Assembly: GCA_013396995.1 (NCBI GenBank)
Contig: VWZP01001440.1
Coordinates: 3,366,740-3,430,739, forward strand
From: Dicaeum eximium
Taxonomy: Eukaryota > Chordata > Aves > Passeriformes > Dicaeidae
Direction of reading: 5' to 3'
DNA length: 64,000 nt
A program made the translations under genes and the position numbers. A model generated the notes under the pieces. That model made no database searches, had not been told where the DNA came from, and saw only the letters and a list, made by a program, of their open reading frames with translations. Positions 1-13,000 of the stretch are shown here, in pieces (positions within the stretch are counted from its first letter, which is position 1; the number at the start of each line of letters is the position of its first letter).

Positions 1-2859
1 GAGTCATGAATTGGTGAGTAGGAAAGGAATTTGGGAATGCTGATAGGGATGTAAGTAATAGCTGCTGATGGAAAGCAGAAGCAAGGATAACCTAGCCAAA
101 AGTTACCTGTGGTTCACTGTTAGAGCAAAGTGTAGAGCAAGAGCAGTTTCTGCACCTGCTCTTGCATTGGCTAATGATCCTCATTGCTGGCCTGCGTAAC
201 AGAAGAGAATTGAGGATAGCAGCTCTGAAAGTCACCCACAGCACAAATTAGGGGTGACTGTGACTATATTGGGGGAAAAAAGTCTCAGTGCAGAATTTTA
301 AAATTTTTTGCTTGGTAAACATGTCAAGCTGGAATAAAATTCATTACTGTCTGTAGAACATAGATTATGTTTTATAAAATGTATTTATAAAGCTATTTTC
401 TAAGAAATACTTCAGTCTTTTAAGACAGTTTCTCTTGTGCAATTCTTTTCAGACTTTTCTTTTTATGTGAGAATACAACTGGAAAGAAAAAAACATTCTA
501 TGAGAGTTTTGAAAGGTCTTAATTTTAAAAAGGAATTGCATGAATTGGATTTCAGCTGATAAGACACATTTACAGTTTTAATGTCAATGTTAGAAACTCA
601 GTTTTAACAGTAATCTATATTATATCTTGATAAGCTGGTATCTTGATTTACTGACTGTACAACAACAAACTGAAATAAAGGCCTCTTACTTGAAGAGGTT
701 TGTGCTAAAACCAGCTGAGGTTGGTTTGCTGCTACTGGTATCTTCTTAGGACAGACAAAAGGCTGATCAACAGGAACATCTGGATCTGACTGTCAAATGA
801 ACTAATGTGGCAATATCACTAATTACAGCTCACTTAACATTTGGATCTTTGTTCAGATTTACTGCTTTTACAATAAGATTATCCATCTGTTATACTATAT
901 ACATATTTAAAATTTTGGGAAAAATTGGGGGGAAACCCTTTGTTTCTGAACAACTGATGTAATTTATTTATTGTGAGGTGTAGATAATGGGCTTTAGATA
1001 CTAATACTCTACTCTATGGACTGGTCTGAGTGTCTTAAGCATTTTTTTCAGTGCCTACAGTGTGCCAAGGTGAGCTGATCCATTGGGTTTGTGGCCAGGT
1101 TTTGGAAGCATGGGTTTGGAAACATCTCATGTATTAAAATAGAGGGAAGTAGATAATATCAGTATGTATGGAACATAATATTTGAGCAAGTAAGAAATGA
1201 ATACATGTCACGTGATAGTTTAAAAACTTAGACTCCTTGAGTTGGACTCCTAAGCACTTACAACTTATGTTATGGAAAGTAAATTTAAAATATTATTTCA
1301 GTGTCAGTCTCCATTTTAGAAAGAAAACATTGGTTTCTAAATCTGTTTAATTGTTTCTGAAGAGGTAATTTGCTCTCTGAAAGTCATCTTTCAATTTGTA
1401 ACCTAAAGCTAACTAAGCTGTCTAATAGACAAGTACACTTAAAAATATATAGGGATATTTCTTCTCCTTTCCCTATGCCCAATTAAACATCACCTACTGT
1501 GTATAAATATTTTTCTTCTGTAGCAATTACTGTTCCAAGACCTACCCTACTGCTTGGTAGTGACTTTCCAGAAGATGTTAGCTTAGCCATGCAGAGTTAA
1601 GCCCATGTCCCCATGGCTCTTCTCACTGCTGTATTGACTGCTGTTGACTATAGCAGTAATACCTCCCTTGAGCACTGCAGATCCTGTGAGACAAGGTTAT
1701 CTATGGCTATGCAGATTCCAAAGTGCATTTAAAAATATAATTATTCTAAATGTTATGCATTCTTTGGCTTTTCAAGGGAATGTATCCATTCACTGGCAAC
1801 TTAAGAGTTGTATTCATACATCAGAAGCTTAAGAGCATGTGTACAGGTGGAGCTGCTCCTCACACCTGTGGAAGCCTGCAGCATTCCTGCAGGGAGATTG
1901 CTTCATCCAACTGCCTTTGCCTTTGGAAGTCCAGTGCCACCATCTCAGTACATGTCATGATCTTCTGTCACCAGGGTGTGACAGGGTGTGTGCTCATTGC
2001 TGGTGTGGATTGATAGGTTTTTCATTGGCATGATGCAGCAGGAGCAATCACACAGGGGCTCAAGATCCAGGATGCTACATTTAAATATCTGTTTGAAAGA
2101 GCCAATAATGACAGATGTTTGGAAAGGAAGGAGCAGATCCTGCTTTCTCTCTTCCTTCAGCTGCTGGTGCTTTTCTGCTTTACCCACAACAGGTCTTTGG
2201 AGTCTGTCCTTGTACAGTTACATGGCATTTCAGGTGGGAGATCAAGCAGCTACATAATCCACTTGCCCTTGCCTACCCACCCCTTGCTGCCTGAGCTGAA
2301 AGCTGTAAGCCAGTTCTGTTGGATGCACTGGCATGCACAACCTCTGTATTTCCATACGTCAGAACAGCATTCTTTGTTTTTCACTGGCAAAAGTGGCAAT
2401 CGTTATTTCCAATATAAGTTTATCTATTTGGACTTGGACGTGTGGAGGATAAGAAAAATTGTGAATTAAAAGTCCAGATTCCATCAATATTCTGGCAAAT
2501 GGTGAAACTGAGTGCACAGTAGGAAACTTAAGTGAATGTTCTGCTGCAGAGACTAGTTGTAGGAAAATGTATTAGCACCAATTACAACAGTCTTCCTTTT
2601 TGGAAGGGTCTGCTGAAGTCATTGATGAAGATAAAATCCAGTCTTTCCTGTGGTCGTGTGCCAAAGATGATATGCTAAAGGGATCCTAGAATTTATGCCA
2701 AGTTCTGTGGGTTTTAAGAATTGCTTGTTAACTAGAGATTTTTTTTTTGAGTTGCATAAATTAACCTTTTTTCTAACGATTCATCTTTTGTTTATGTGTT
2801 ACTGTTCCTTGTTCATTTGTACTGTCATCGTCATTCTCCCCCCACCCCTCATCCACTAG
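1..2859. other. Unassigned non-coding stretch (probable intron of an upstream + strand gene)
   Basis: No exon with paired splice sites and a credible reading frame was recognised here. The short open frames between 1.6 and 2.5 kb overlap one another in several frames and match no family I know. If the segment at 2860-3009 is a real terminal exon, this stretch is the end of its last intron: a pyrimidine-rich tract with a run of six C residues leads into an AG at 2858-2859. Confidence 0.4.
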
Positions 2860-3009
2860 TCACTTTTCATACCACAGGGAGAAAAATTTTACATCAAAAG
2901 GGCTGGCACAGCACGTGCTGCAGATAAGAATGGGAGTGCACTTGTGGATCAGATAAAAGATACAGAACTCAGTAATCCTGGCAGTGATGAATCACATCGA
3001 GACGTGTAA
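2860..3009 (+). CDS. Candidate terminal coding exon of an unidentified upstream gene
   Basis: A pyrimidine-rich tract ends in an AG at 2858-2859, and a second AG lies at 2876-2877. From either acceptor the same frame is open to a TAA at 3007-3009, giving 49 or 43 codons. The encoded tail is hydrophilic: it begins SLFIPQGEKFYIKRAG, continues rich in Asp, Ser, Lys and Thr, and ends SDESHRDV. That composition suits a cytoplasmic or disordered C-terminus. A canonical AATAAA with a GT-rich stretch behind it follows about 300 bases downstream, as expected of a last exon. I do not recognise the protein and infer no function. It is not PTPN4 sequence. The alternative is a chance open frame behind a chance acceptor. 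Confidence 0.42.
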   Translation, partial: SLFIPQGEKFYIKRAGTARAADKNGSALVDQIKDTELSNPGSDESHRDV

Positions 3010-3305
3010 GACTCGTGTCCTGTACACAGTGAACCGTCCTTGATGTAGCCACATACAACTGATTATAAATCCATTCCTAGGATTGTGTGGTTTTCACATG
3101 TAGCTACTGATAGCTATGATTTTTATTCTGTAGCATATTTAACTATTTTTAAGTGTTCGTGGTAAACCCAAACACAAAAGCATTTCTGGTATCTTTCAGT
3201 CAAAGAAATACTGGGCTGAAAAAAGAAGGCACTAATGTGTTAACTTTTAAATAGAGTGCATTGTATAAGCTTAGTGTTTATTTTCTGAGCAAAAGAAAGA
3301 ACGAG

Positions 3306-3311
3306 AATAAA
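3306..3311 (+). terminator. Poly(A) signal AATAAA with GT-rich downstream element
   Basis: A canonical AATAAA is followed within 10-30 bases by a TG-rich stretch (tgtgaggatcatgttgttg), the usual layout of a cleavage and polyadenylation site. It fits a 3' UTR running from the stop at 3009. Further AATAAA copies near 4336 and 5123 could be alternative sites. Confidence 0.4.
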
Positions 3312-6300
3312 TTTGAAATTGTGAGGATCATGTTGTTGATACATATGGATGTAACTATTATAAAAGACTTTATTCTAATGCCAGTACCTGATAAGAACAG
3401 CAAGAGATGTATGACCAGTGTGGGCTGCTGCCACTGACTCACTGTGTAATGACAGGCAAATTACTTGGTTTCTGCATCTTGTTCTATTCCTTTATAAATG
3501 AGAAATAGTTTCCCAGTAAAACTCTGAGATCATTGGATAAAAGGAGATATTTTTTTTGTACGCCTACTGAGTATATAAATTTGAAGATAGAAAGTGCAGC
3601 AAATACCAGGTTCTGTGCAAGTCTTCTACCAGTACAGACACAGTAGGATGAGTCTTGCTGCTCATTATGGATCGTATTAAGCCACGTTGTACTTTTGAAG
3701 ACCTCTTAATGCACAAACAAAAATAGGGATTTCGGTCAAATTTAGCACTTCAGGGCATATTCTGTTGAGTTTCTTTTTGTGGTTAAGTACAGCTTCAGTA
3801 AAACTTCTCTGGTGTCTGCATTGGTAACTACCATTCCATTTTGTTTGATACACCAGACGTTGCACCGCCTTCAGATGAAACAGTACAGGGAGCCCTTTAG
3901 AGTAGTTTTCTGTCAATCTCCATCACCTCTGTCATATCGTGTCTTTAGCTGCATTTTATCACTGAATTTTCATAATGTTTTGGGGAACTTGACCTTTTCA
4001 GAATTGTCTGCATTAGCACTATTTTCTTAATCTTTCCCCTGGCACCTCCTGAAACAAAATACGAATTAATGATTCAGACACCACAAAACAAATCACATGC
4101 CACTTGTTTCTTCCCAATGATTCTTCATTGTCATTGTTTGCTGTAGTGTATGCAAGTCCTTGTGTGTTCTGGGGTGAAAGGGGCCTAAATAATGCAGGGA
4201 AATTTAAGGGAGGTCTGTAGCAGATAAGTAGGGAAATGATGCAACAGTTTCAGGTTAAACATAAAAAGATAAGGCGTTATTTCAGCACTGACATATGGAA
4301 GTTAACAGGTTTGATGTGTGCTTTGTTTTTTTTAAATAAAGTTGTAATTTTATTGTCATAATCCATAAGTAGCTATGGAAATGGTGGGGAATATATGAAA
4401 TTTCTGGTCTCCAGTGCTTCAAGGAAGAATGTGCTGTTGTCTTTTTTTTTGTGATTGGCCCTCTGTTTTTGCACTTTCACATCTTTCCATTCCATTTGTC
4501 ATCATTCTTAATTCCTTTTGGAATTAATTTGGTCACTTTCCTACGTTATTTTTTCATCACATGAAACACTTGCTTTAGCTTCATCATTTAAAAAAAACAT
4601 ATATCCCATAGATGATTCTAGTTATCAGCCCATTTTATCTGGTTGTGTTCTGCGCCACGTTGAGGAAATAAACAGTCAAAAGCTTCAATTTTGAATTTAT
4701 CTTCATGTTTTCCTCACCTTTTCACCGTTTTCCACCCTTTTGTTCTTTTCTTGAAATGGCTTTTAACAAAATGAACGAGTGAATGATATTTACTTGGCTG
4801 GATGCTAATACCTTTACTCTTTTCCTTGTTTTGACCATGAAGGAAGCCTTCCTCGCTTGGTGGCCACCTGCTGCCCTCCTTGTGCTGCTGTAGCGCTTTT
4901 GCCGCTGCACAGTGAGTGAGTCATATTGGGGAATTGGTCTGACTGAAGAATAATTTTGCCAGAATTGTGTTGCTTCTTATTTCCCCACTCTGGTTTACCA
5001 TATGGCTGTACAAATGGCTATGTCAGCAGTAGGGAGAGGATGATGCAAGGCTGGAAGCAAGAGGCCAGACTCAGGAGTGGTCAAGGATGCTGTGTTAGTT
5101 AACACTGCCAGGTTGTGTCAAAATAAAGAGTTTGTCAGAGTAAAGTCTAGTTGTCTGTGATTGTCACATCCTACTTCTAGAAATCCTGATCTCTGCTGCT
5201 TTGTTCCTTAACCTTTTCCAAAGCTCCTTGTTTATCTCTTTCTTAGAATAAGTGATCAATAACAAATCAATAGAAAGCCTCCATTCCTCAGTGTGCACAG
5301 GAGGTGGAGCCTGTTGCCCTCAGAATAGATTGAAAACCTCCTATTTGAATAATTTGTGTGAGCATCATTAGTTAAACCTGTACTGTCATTTGTACATACC
5401 CATAAAATAATTACAGTGAGGTTTAGACTGATAAGCTGTTGGGGTTACAGATACATAAGTTTTTAAAAATTATTTAAATCAGTACAGTATGGTACATGCT
5501 TGTTGTAAAATTTGAAAAACTTAAGCCATTTTGGAAGAATCATTGGTAATAATAAAAATGTAATGCAACCTAACCTTCTTTCATAGTGTCTTTCCAGCAG
5601 TGACTGGATGTCTTGACAACGAAGTATTTCATGTCCCTGAAATCAATCACAAGATGCTCTTGGCAAACAAATGCAGTACATAATCCCTTCCTTTTCCTAA
5701 GTCTACAGAGATGTACTTCATTACGTTGCAGTCAAGTTATTAACAAGCAGCATAAAAGTGTTTGGTGTTTTTTTCTTGTTTCTATGTTGGGGGATGTTCG
5801 TTTTACTCTACAGATATTAAACTGATGCTGAAATGGTAAAATGAACTTCTGAATTTGTTACCTGCAAATACAATAATTTTCCTAAACTTAGGTTAAAGTG
5901 CACAAAAAACTGAATTCCCTTGTAAATCCAATTCTGCATGCTCGCATGTAAATAGACTTTTTCTAAGCCTGTATGTAATGGTGTGTCTACATGTGTTGAA
6001 GTCTCAAAATGTCTCAGCTAATATAAGAGTATCTTCTTGTTGTTCTTAAAATTCATGTATATTATGTTCCCTCTGTTTCTGTACTTATTCAGAAAAAAAT
6101 AACAGAAAAAGTGGCATTGTTTAACAGTGTGATGCACACCATGGAGACTGTTTCTGCAGCTTGGTCTGTACAACCTTTCAGAAAGGAGTGATATTAGTTA
6201 ACCTCTGGTCAGTCATATGAGTCACTGTCTTGTCCATGCCTTCTTTCTGGCTGTCATAATCCCAGTTACTGACTTTCTAAATTTCCATTTGTTTCTGTAC

Positions 6301-9300
6301 CAACAAATCGATGTTTGGTTCTTTCAAAGATTAAGCTATGAAGTAAAACAAGAAGCTGAGCTTAATGCACTGAAGCAGACATGAGCTCGCTCAGGCTACA
6401 CATGATCATTCAGTACTGGTTTTTTTCAGTAAATACCAGGAATGGATGCACTGCTCTAATGAAAGTGAACCACCAAATTCCAATGTCTTGAAGTATAATC
6501 CCTAATTGGAAATGGAAAGCAAACTGTCTGTGGCACATAAGGTGTAAATAAATATGACATTTTGTGGGTTCCTCTCGAGATCTTCTCCCAGAATATCCTA
6601 CGGCCTTATTATGTGTACACTTGGGGATCTGATGCCCATATCATCAGGCTGGCAACTCCTCTGGGAGCTCTTTCCATCACCTTCCTCCTATTCTCAGTAG
6701 TTGTGTGAGATCTTTTTAGCCTGTATCAGTTCTGTATTGTTGGTCCTTGCTGATAACATGGATCCTACTGCCTGCTTTTTTCCATAAGCCCTTGAACACT
6801 GTTCTTTTTTCCCAGCTGAAAGGAAGGCATGATCTTCATTCAGGAGTTGCTGTCGGATTTCTCAGGTAATACTTTCCTGGAACTGCTGCCAGTGGAAACA
6901 GTGGTTGTGTTCTCTTTACCTAAATGTTGCTGGCATGTTTTCAGCTATTTGTCTCCTGTTGGCTTGCCTAGATTTCATATACTTTCCATAGATGTTGAGT
7001 TTTTATCTGTAAATGTTCAGAAAACAGGCAGTTAATTAATAGCTCTCTGATTATCTTTAACTCTGATATAGTTACTCTGGAAAAAAACTTTTTATGCGCT
7101 TAAACTCTCAATCATATTTATTAAAAAATTGAAAGAAATTTCTTAGTGAAGCAAACAAAACAGAAAAACAAGCTAACTACAAAAGGGAATTTTAGATAAA
7201 TGTTCAAACACCTACAATTTTAACACTTTTCTCATCCCTTGTGGTTGAGACTAAAAAAAAATAAGTCCTTGGAACTGCAAGATGAGATGAAAGAACCAGA
7301 TTTGTAGTGGTATGAAAACTTGCTATGTAATGGTGGCATGGCTACTCCTACTGCAGATACCAACATCTTCCCATATCATGTTTCAGAGGAATATTACAGT
7401 AATCTTACAAAGTGGCTTCATAGAATATATAGTGGCAAAAATATTAGTGTCGTGTCGTAGATGTTTTGAGTTATTTTGCCATAGTGACCACCATGTGACA
7501 GAGATGTACAGGTAGTGTAGCCTATATATCTGTTAAAAAACAAAGCCTACCACAAAGTATGCATAAGCTGTAGGTTTGGGTGTATGTGTTCTCGAGTTAC
7601 TTATTTTGGATTTCTTGAGAGCTAGATGAGATTTTTCTGCACTTTCATGAGCTCTGTCAGCACTTGTTCAGTCTAGTTGGCACCTTTTCATTTCTCTCTG
7701 TTTTTTTCAGCAGATTTTCTTACAGAAAGGCGGATGATCTAAGACTGTGAAGAAATTCTAATTTGTGTTTCTCTTTATATACTTCCAGAGGACAGATGGA
7801 CACGTCTGTTATTTAATAATGCTTATGTTACATCCTTCATGAGGAATCAGAATAGCTCATAGCAGTCTGCCTGCCTGTCAGTAGCAGACACAAGCTTCTT
7901 GCTGATTTTGTGTTAAATAACAGCGACTCTCTCTCTGTTTTCTGCTCTCTGGGCTCTAGCTTTCAGAATTTGAGAACAGAAAATTCTCAGATTGGCATTG
8001 TAGATTCTTCATACTCTTAGCTGCTGAGAAGCTCCCTCAGAGGTTTTTGGGTGACCTGGTAAATAAGCATGCTGTGCTGGTTCTTGGAGAGTGGCAGCTA
8101 CTTTTCATAAGGATAATGTGGTGGTGGTATTAAGCTCTTTACCATCGCCTCTCTCTGTGATGTACATAACATCATGCTCATCATTCTTGATGCCAGAGCA
8201 TCATGACACCAGTTTCTGCATCTGGAAAGGACAAGCTTTGAAACATTTCTCTCCTCTGAATAGTCAGAACTGAAGAACCCTTCAGATACTCTTCAGTTTG
8301 AGACACCCTGACATGGACTAATGCTGAAGGAGTCATGGTGCGTGGCTCTGGCCACCCACTGTTCCATGGGCAGTGCATATTCCTGGCAGCCTCAGTTCAG
8401 TGATTGTGTGATCCATCTGGAGGTGCATCACTTTTTCTTTGGTTTCACAGACTCCAGGTTTGGACCTGCTAAGACTAACTTCGGAGGAGAGGACCTCTCA
8501 CAGCCCTGGACAAAGCCAAACTTGGCAAACCTTTACTGGACTGTAAAGGGGCTCATTCATCTGTTTGGTTTTACTCTCTTTGCAACTTCCTGGAGCTACC
8601 GAAACATTCCCAGTCATGGGTCACCAGGATCTGCTCCCTGTGATCTAGGGAACAAATTGTATGTTGTCACATCTTTCCACAGGAGGTATTAACAATTTCA
8701 TGGTACGTTATCATTGGTGTTAGTGAGCTGACAGTTCTGAGACCATTGAATTCTCTTCTTGTCATCCCATTTCAACAACTGCATGGTTGTACCTCGGTGA
8801 CTACTCCATATGTGTCTATCCATGGCAACAGATACTTGCTCAAGTGTACTTGTTCTGAAGGCAGTGTTGCTAATGCTGCTGGTGTAGTGGCTGGAGTTCA
8901 GAAGGATCAATCAATCTGGACTTTGTCAGACAGAGTGCTCTGCATAATCATAATGCAAATGTGGTGGCTTCAGATCTCATTTTTTATTCTGTTAAAAAAT
9001 ATAGTTTCTGTTCTGTTCCCAGGTTTAACCTGTAATGGGAAAGTTGAAGTGGGTTGAAGTTTTTTGGTTCTTCATAATATAGCAAGCTTGTTCATCTCTG
9101 TCACTGATCCAGTGTTTCAGAAAGGACATAACTGAGAAAATTGAACTAAGAAGCCAGTGGTTTTGGTTTGGCACTCTGCACTTGGTGAACCTCGCTATTC
9201 TGGGCTGTCCTGTACATCTTTGTTAAGAGGAAGCTTGTTGCTGAGTTTACCAATGCAGTTTTGAAAGTACTGAATTTCCTAAGGTCCCTATTTAAAGTAC

Positions 9301-10027
9301 TTATTCTAATGAAAGACCTGAGTCCCCAGAAGAAGTGAGTCTGATCTGTGATACTCTGATGAGTCTGTCTTGCTGCTTAGAGAGAAAGTGACTGTGTCTC
9401 ATTGCTGAGTGTGGTGGCTATTGCTTGTGTGATACTAGCATCTTCATTTTTGGAAAATCTCTCTCCTGAGCATTTCTGGGAACATGAGGAAGAGCTTTGC
9501 GTCCTCAGATAAGCATAGTACCACTGTTCAGAGAGACCTTCACTGCAGATCACAGGAAGCAGACTTGTGGGCTGTGTTACAGAGCTGCCAGCAGGGAAAA
9601 ATGCATGTGGATAGACTTGGAAAATAGCAGAAGCCAGTTGCTTGGTTTTCTTTGTTAATGTGCACATTCCATATCCTGCCATATGTCCCTCTTCTGTAGC
9701 CTTTTAATTCTGGGATGGTATAGACGTAAAGAGTTTGGGGAAGCTGAGTTTAATTACAAAAGAGTGCCTGAAGAAGCAGGTGTGAGGAAGCCATTTTGGC
9801 CTGACTGCAGGGGCACATGAATGAACAGAATTTTTAAACACAGTGCCCAAGAGGAGCAGTGCAGATGTCCTGACTCAGAGAACTTGTCACCTTTTAATGC
9901 CATCTTCATTTGTATGTTAGTAGAGTGTTCCTTCTCAGTGCATTTTGTACGATATTTTCACTGTAAAGAAAAGATGGGTGTAATCTTTTATCATCTGATT
10001 GTCTCTTCACACTTAAAATCTTCGAAT

Positions 10028-10082
10028 TGTTTAGGTTGGAATGGTCTCTAAAGATCATCAAGTCCAACAGTTAGATATCCAA
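10028..10082 (-). mobile_element. CR1: CR1 LINE 3'-end remnant (antisense)
   Basis: The stretch from TTTAGGTTGGAATGG to ATCATCAAGTCCAACAG corresponds to the reverse complement of the conserved CR1 3' end, which in forward orientation ends with bases related to GTTGGACT...ATCTTTAGAGGTC...TTCCAACC. Only about 55 bases are recognisable, so it is short and 5'-truncated, the usual state of CR1 copies. Confidence 0.65.
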
Positions 10083-13000
10083 GTCCAGCTTGATAGATAA
10101 AAAGCTTTCTTCTCTTTTTACATATCAGAAAACTTAGGGGACTTACGCATGTCACTGTCAGAATGTTTGTGCATGTTGAGAATAAACTTGTACTTAATCA
10201 GTTTTCCTTCAGGGTCTTCAGTTCTGAAAGTTTATTTGGTTGGGTTTTTTTTGAAGGAGGTTGGCCTTAAGCATGACAAGCTTGACTTAATATTGTTGTT
10301 GAAAATGATAGAAAAATCAAACACAGATTTAAGGCAAAATGTATGTATGTAGGAAACTGTTAGGGTGGAATAACTTGAATCTGCAGGTTCTTCGTGGATT
10401 TTTGTAATGGTTTGGAAATCTTTCTGTACCGCATGTTAAAATGTGTGAAATTTAAAAGCCTTTTAATGATTTTTGGTAATGCTGCATAGGTGATTAGGTT
10501 GCCATCCATCCCTTCCTTCATAACCACATGGAAAGCATCTCAGGAGAATGCATCAGACATCTGTGTCGTTACTCTGACTGTGGATGTACCTGGCAGGTCT
10601 GTATTAACCTTGGGAGCAGACTTGGGCATGGTTCTTGTCTCTCGGCTACAGGTTTTCTTACTGCTTTCAGACAGAACCTGTTTGATTTTCTGTGCAGTTT
10701 GGGGACATTCTTGTGGTTTCTGTTGCTGTTCCATCTTCTGTACCCACCCCAAAGGAGGAGGGCATCGAGTAAGCCAGAGGAAATTTGAAAACCTTATCTA
10801 ATGGTGGCATTTCTTCTAAGGACTACTGGTGATTTGGGGCTGGCCCAGGCTGACCCCAGGGTGAATTCAAGATGTTCCTTCCTTTGACCATCGACAGGCT
10901 CTGCACGTGGTGTTATTCAGAGGGCAGCACTGGGCAGATAGTAATTTGTGCTCTGTACTTTGAGAGATTGAGGCTTTTTTTTCTTTTCCTCCCACAGTAG
11001 CTTCTGTTCCCTTTTAGAAAAGAGAAATGAATCTGTCCCAGAATGTTGACTGCTTGGCTGTTGAGCAGAAAAAAATTGTTTAATGATGGATTTAAAGGAA
11101 AGGTATTTAAGGAAGTGGTGATTGTACTTGCTGGCAGCTTCCCTTCCACTGCTTTTACAGACAACTGCTAAAAATCTTTATTCTCACCTTTACCAAAAGG
11201 GTAAGAGGCTGGGAAACTTGGGTACATTCTGCAAACCTTTTTCTCTGTAGGGACACTTACTTTATAATTTCTGTGAAGCGATTTGAAGTTTTTTGGCTCT
11301 ACAGGCTTGCAGGAATTTCAGAGTTCATTTATGAGAGATTTGCACAAAGCAGTTCACACTGTAAGTATGGGTCATAGAGATCCTTGAGAATTCATTCATT
11401 CCATTCCTCTGGAATGCTGGGCAGAAACTTGTCTACTGACTTAAGTCTTCTGCTGTGTTTGGCTTGAGCCATAATTACACCTGAGGACGTAGTTAAGTCC
11501 TAGATGTAAGGACTGCAGCACAGCTTCTGTGCTTAGTTCTGACCAAGGAGTTACTGCTGTCTTTCATAGTGGTTTAACATCAGCATGTCTACATAAAGCT
11601 TGTATGAATTACCAAATATTGAGTATATGTATTATCATAAAAGTACATTAACTTGTGTAACTGAGATGCTTCTCAAGTAGCTTTGGAGTCAGAATGTTTC
11701 CCCTTGGATAAAAATAACAAATACGGTACCAGGGTGAGTTTTACTCTGGGACAGTTTCTTATGCTGTCATTGCTAACAGTAGATCAGCTACTTGAAGTGT
11801 GTTTCCTTGCATGCTTTTGGAAATCGTGAGTTGTTTATTTTTTCTTGCAGGTTTACATTACCTTTTTATTTTGACAATTAAATTCCTTTCTGGTATTCAT
11901 AGTGTGCCAACTTTGCTGCAGTCAGGCTCACTAAGCCTTGCATTGGGTCTCTGCTGTCAGGTTTTCATAGGCTACCACATGCTTCCAATGTTTGTTACAA
12001 ATTTGAAATAGAGACATCCAACATAATCACACATTATTTCGTACCTTTTCAGTGGAATGAAAGGAGAACTGAGAGCACTGAGGGAATTGGTTCAAATCTG
12101 TCATTCAGACCTGCTGCCTTGCATAGCCCCTGGCTCAGCATGGGTGGGGCTGGGAGTTGAGTGCTTGCCTGGGGCAGCAGAGAACTCACTGCAGGGAAAA
12201 TGGGACAGCCCTGCAAACTTCTGGTTTCTAACAGCCTGGGGACTATAACTGCTTCTGTTCTCTTACAATAATCTCTCTTACCTGCAATACAGTGGAAGAG
12301 ACTACCCAAATGGATTTTTTGCAAAGCATTTTGTAAAGCTTCTGTGTGTTAAAAGGTAAATTAGTTTGCACAGAAGGCTCCTAAATCAAGTCTACAGCTT
12401 TAGTCCTTTGATTTCAAAAAGAGTGCTATGTCTGTAGTTTTATTATAGTGGGAAAAGATTGTTAAAGACTAGAACATGGCAATCTCTCCTGTATACAGTT
12501 GACAGTAAAATTCATTTTTTAACAGTAATTTTCTGTGCAAGTACTATGATTCTCTGGCATAGAAAGCTAAATTAATCACTGGATTTAGACTTCTTCTGAG
12601 AGCAACTACTGTGGATGGATTATTTTATTATGAAGAAGTAGATGTCAGTTGTAGGCAATATAGTAGAAAAGTTAATTTGTGTTACACTTACTCAGAATTT
12701 AATGACTAGATATATAATCATCCCTGACAGCATGGTTTTCTTAGCATTAGGCTTTACTGAGAAGGAAAAAAAAAAATTGGTCCAGTCTTTCATACCACAA
12801 GTTGGAGAAAATTTGCAGTGATGATGTGGACTTCTGTATTGGGCTATGGTTACAATCAAGTTGGCATCTAGAGCTGTGCAAGGGGAAAAAATCAAAACCT
12901 GAACTTGTCCCCAGCCTCTTGGCTGAGACATAGCTCTGTGTTCTCAGGTGCAGCACAGTGAAAGGCTCAGGGTGAGGATCTGAACCATACTGCAGTTTTA

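Noticed and set aside
447..560. Acceptor-like TTCTTTTCAG followed by about 30 open codons
   Set aside because: No donor and no poly(A) signal follow, and there is no recognisable protein; treated as a chance acceptor.
8321..8692. 123-codon + strand open frame
   Set aside because: Composition rich in W, F, H and C with no domain or motif. It has no acceptor, donor or poly(A) context and overlaps another frame on the opposite strand.
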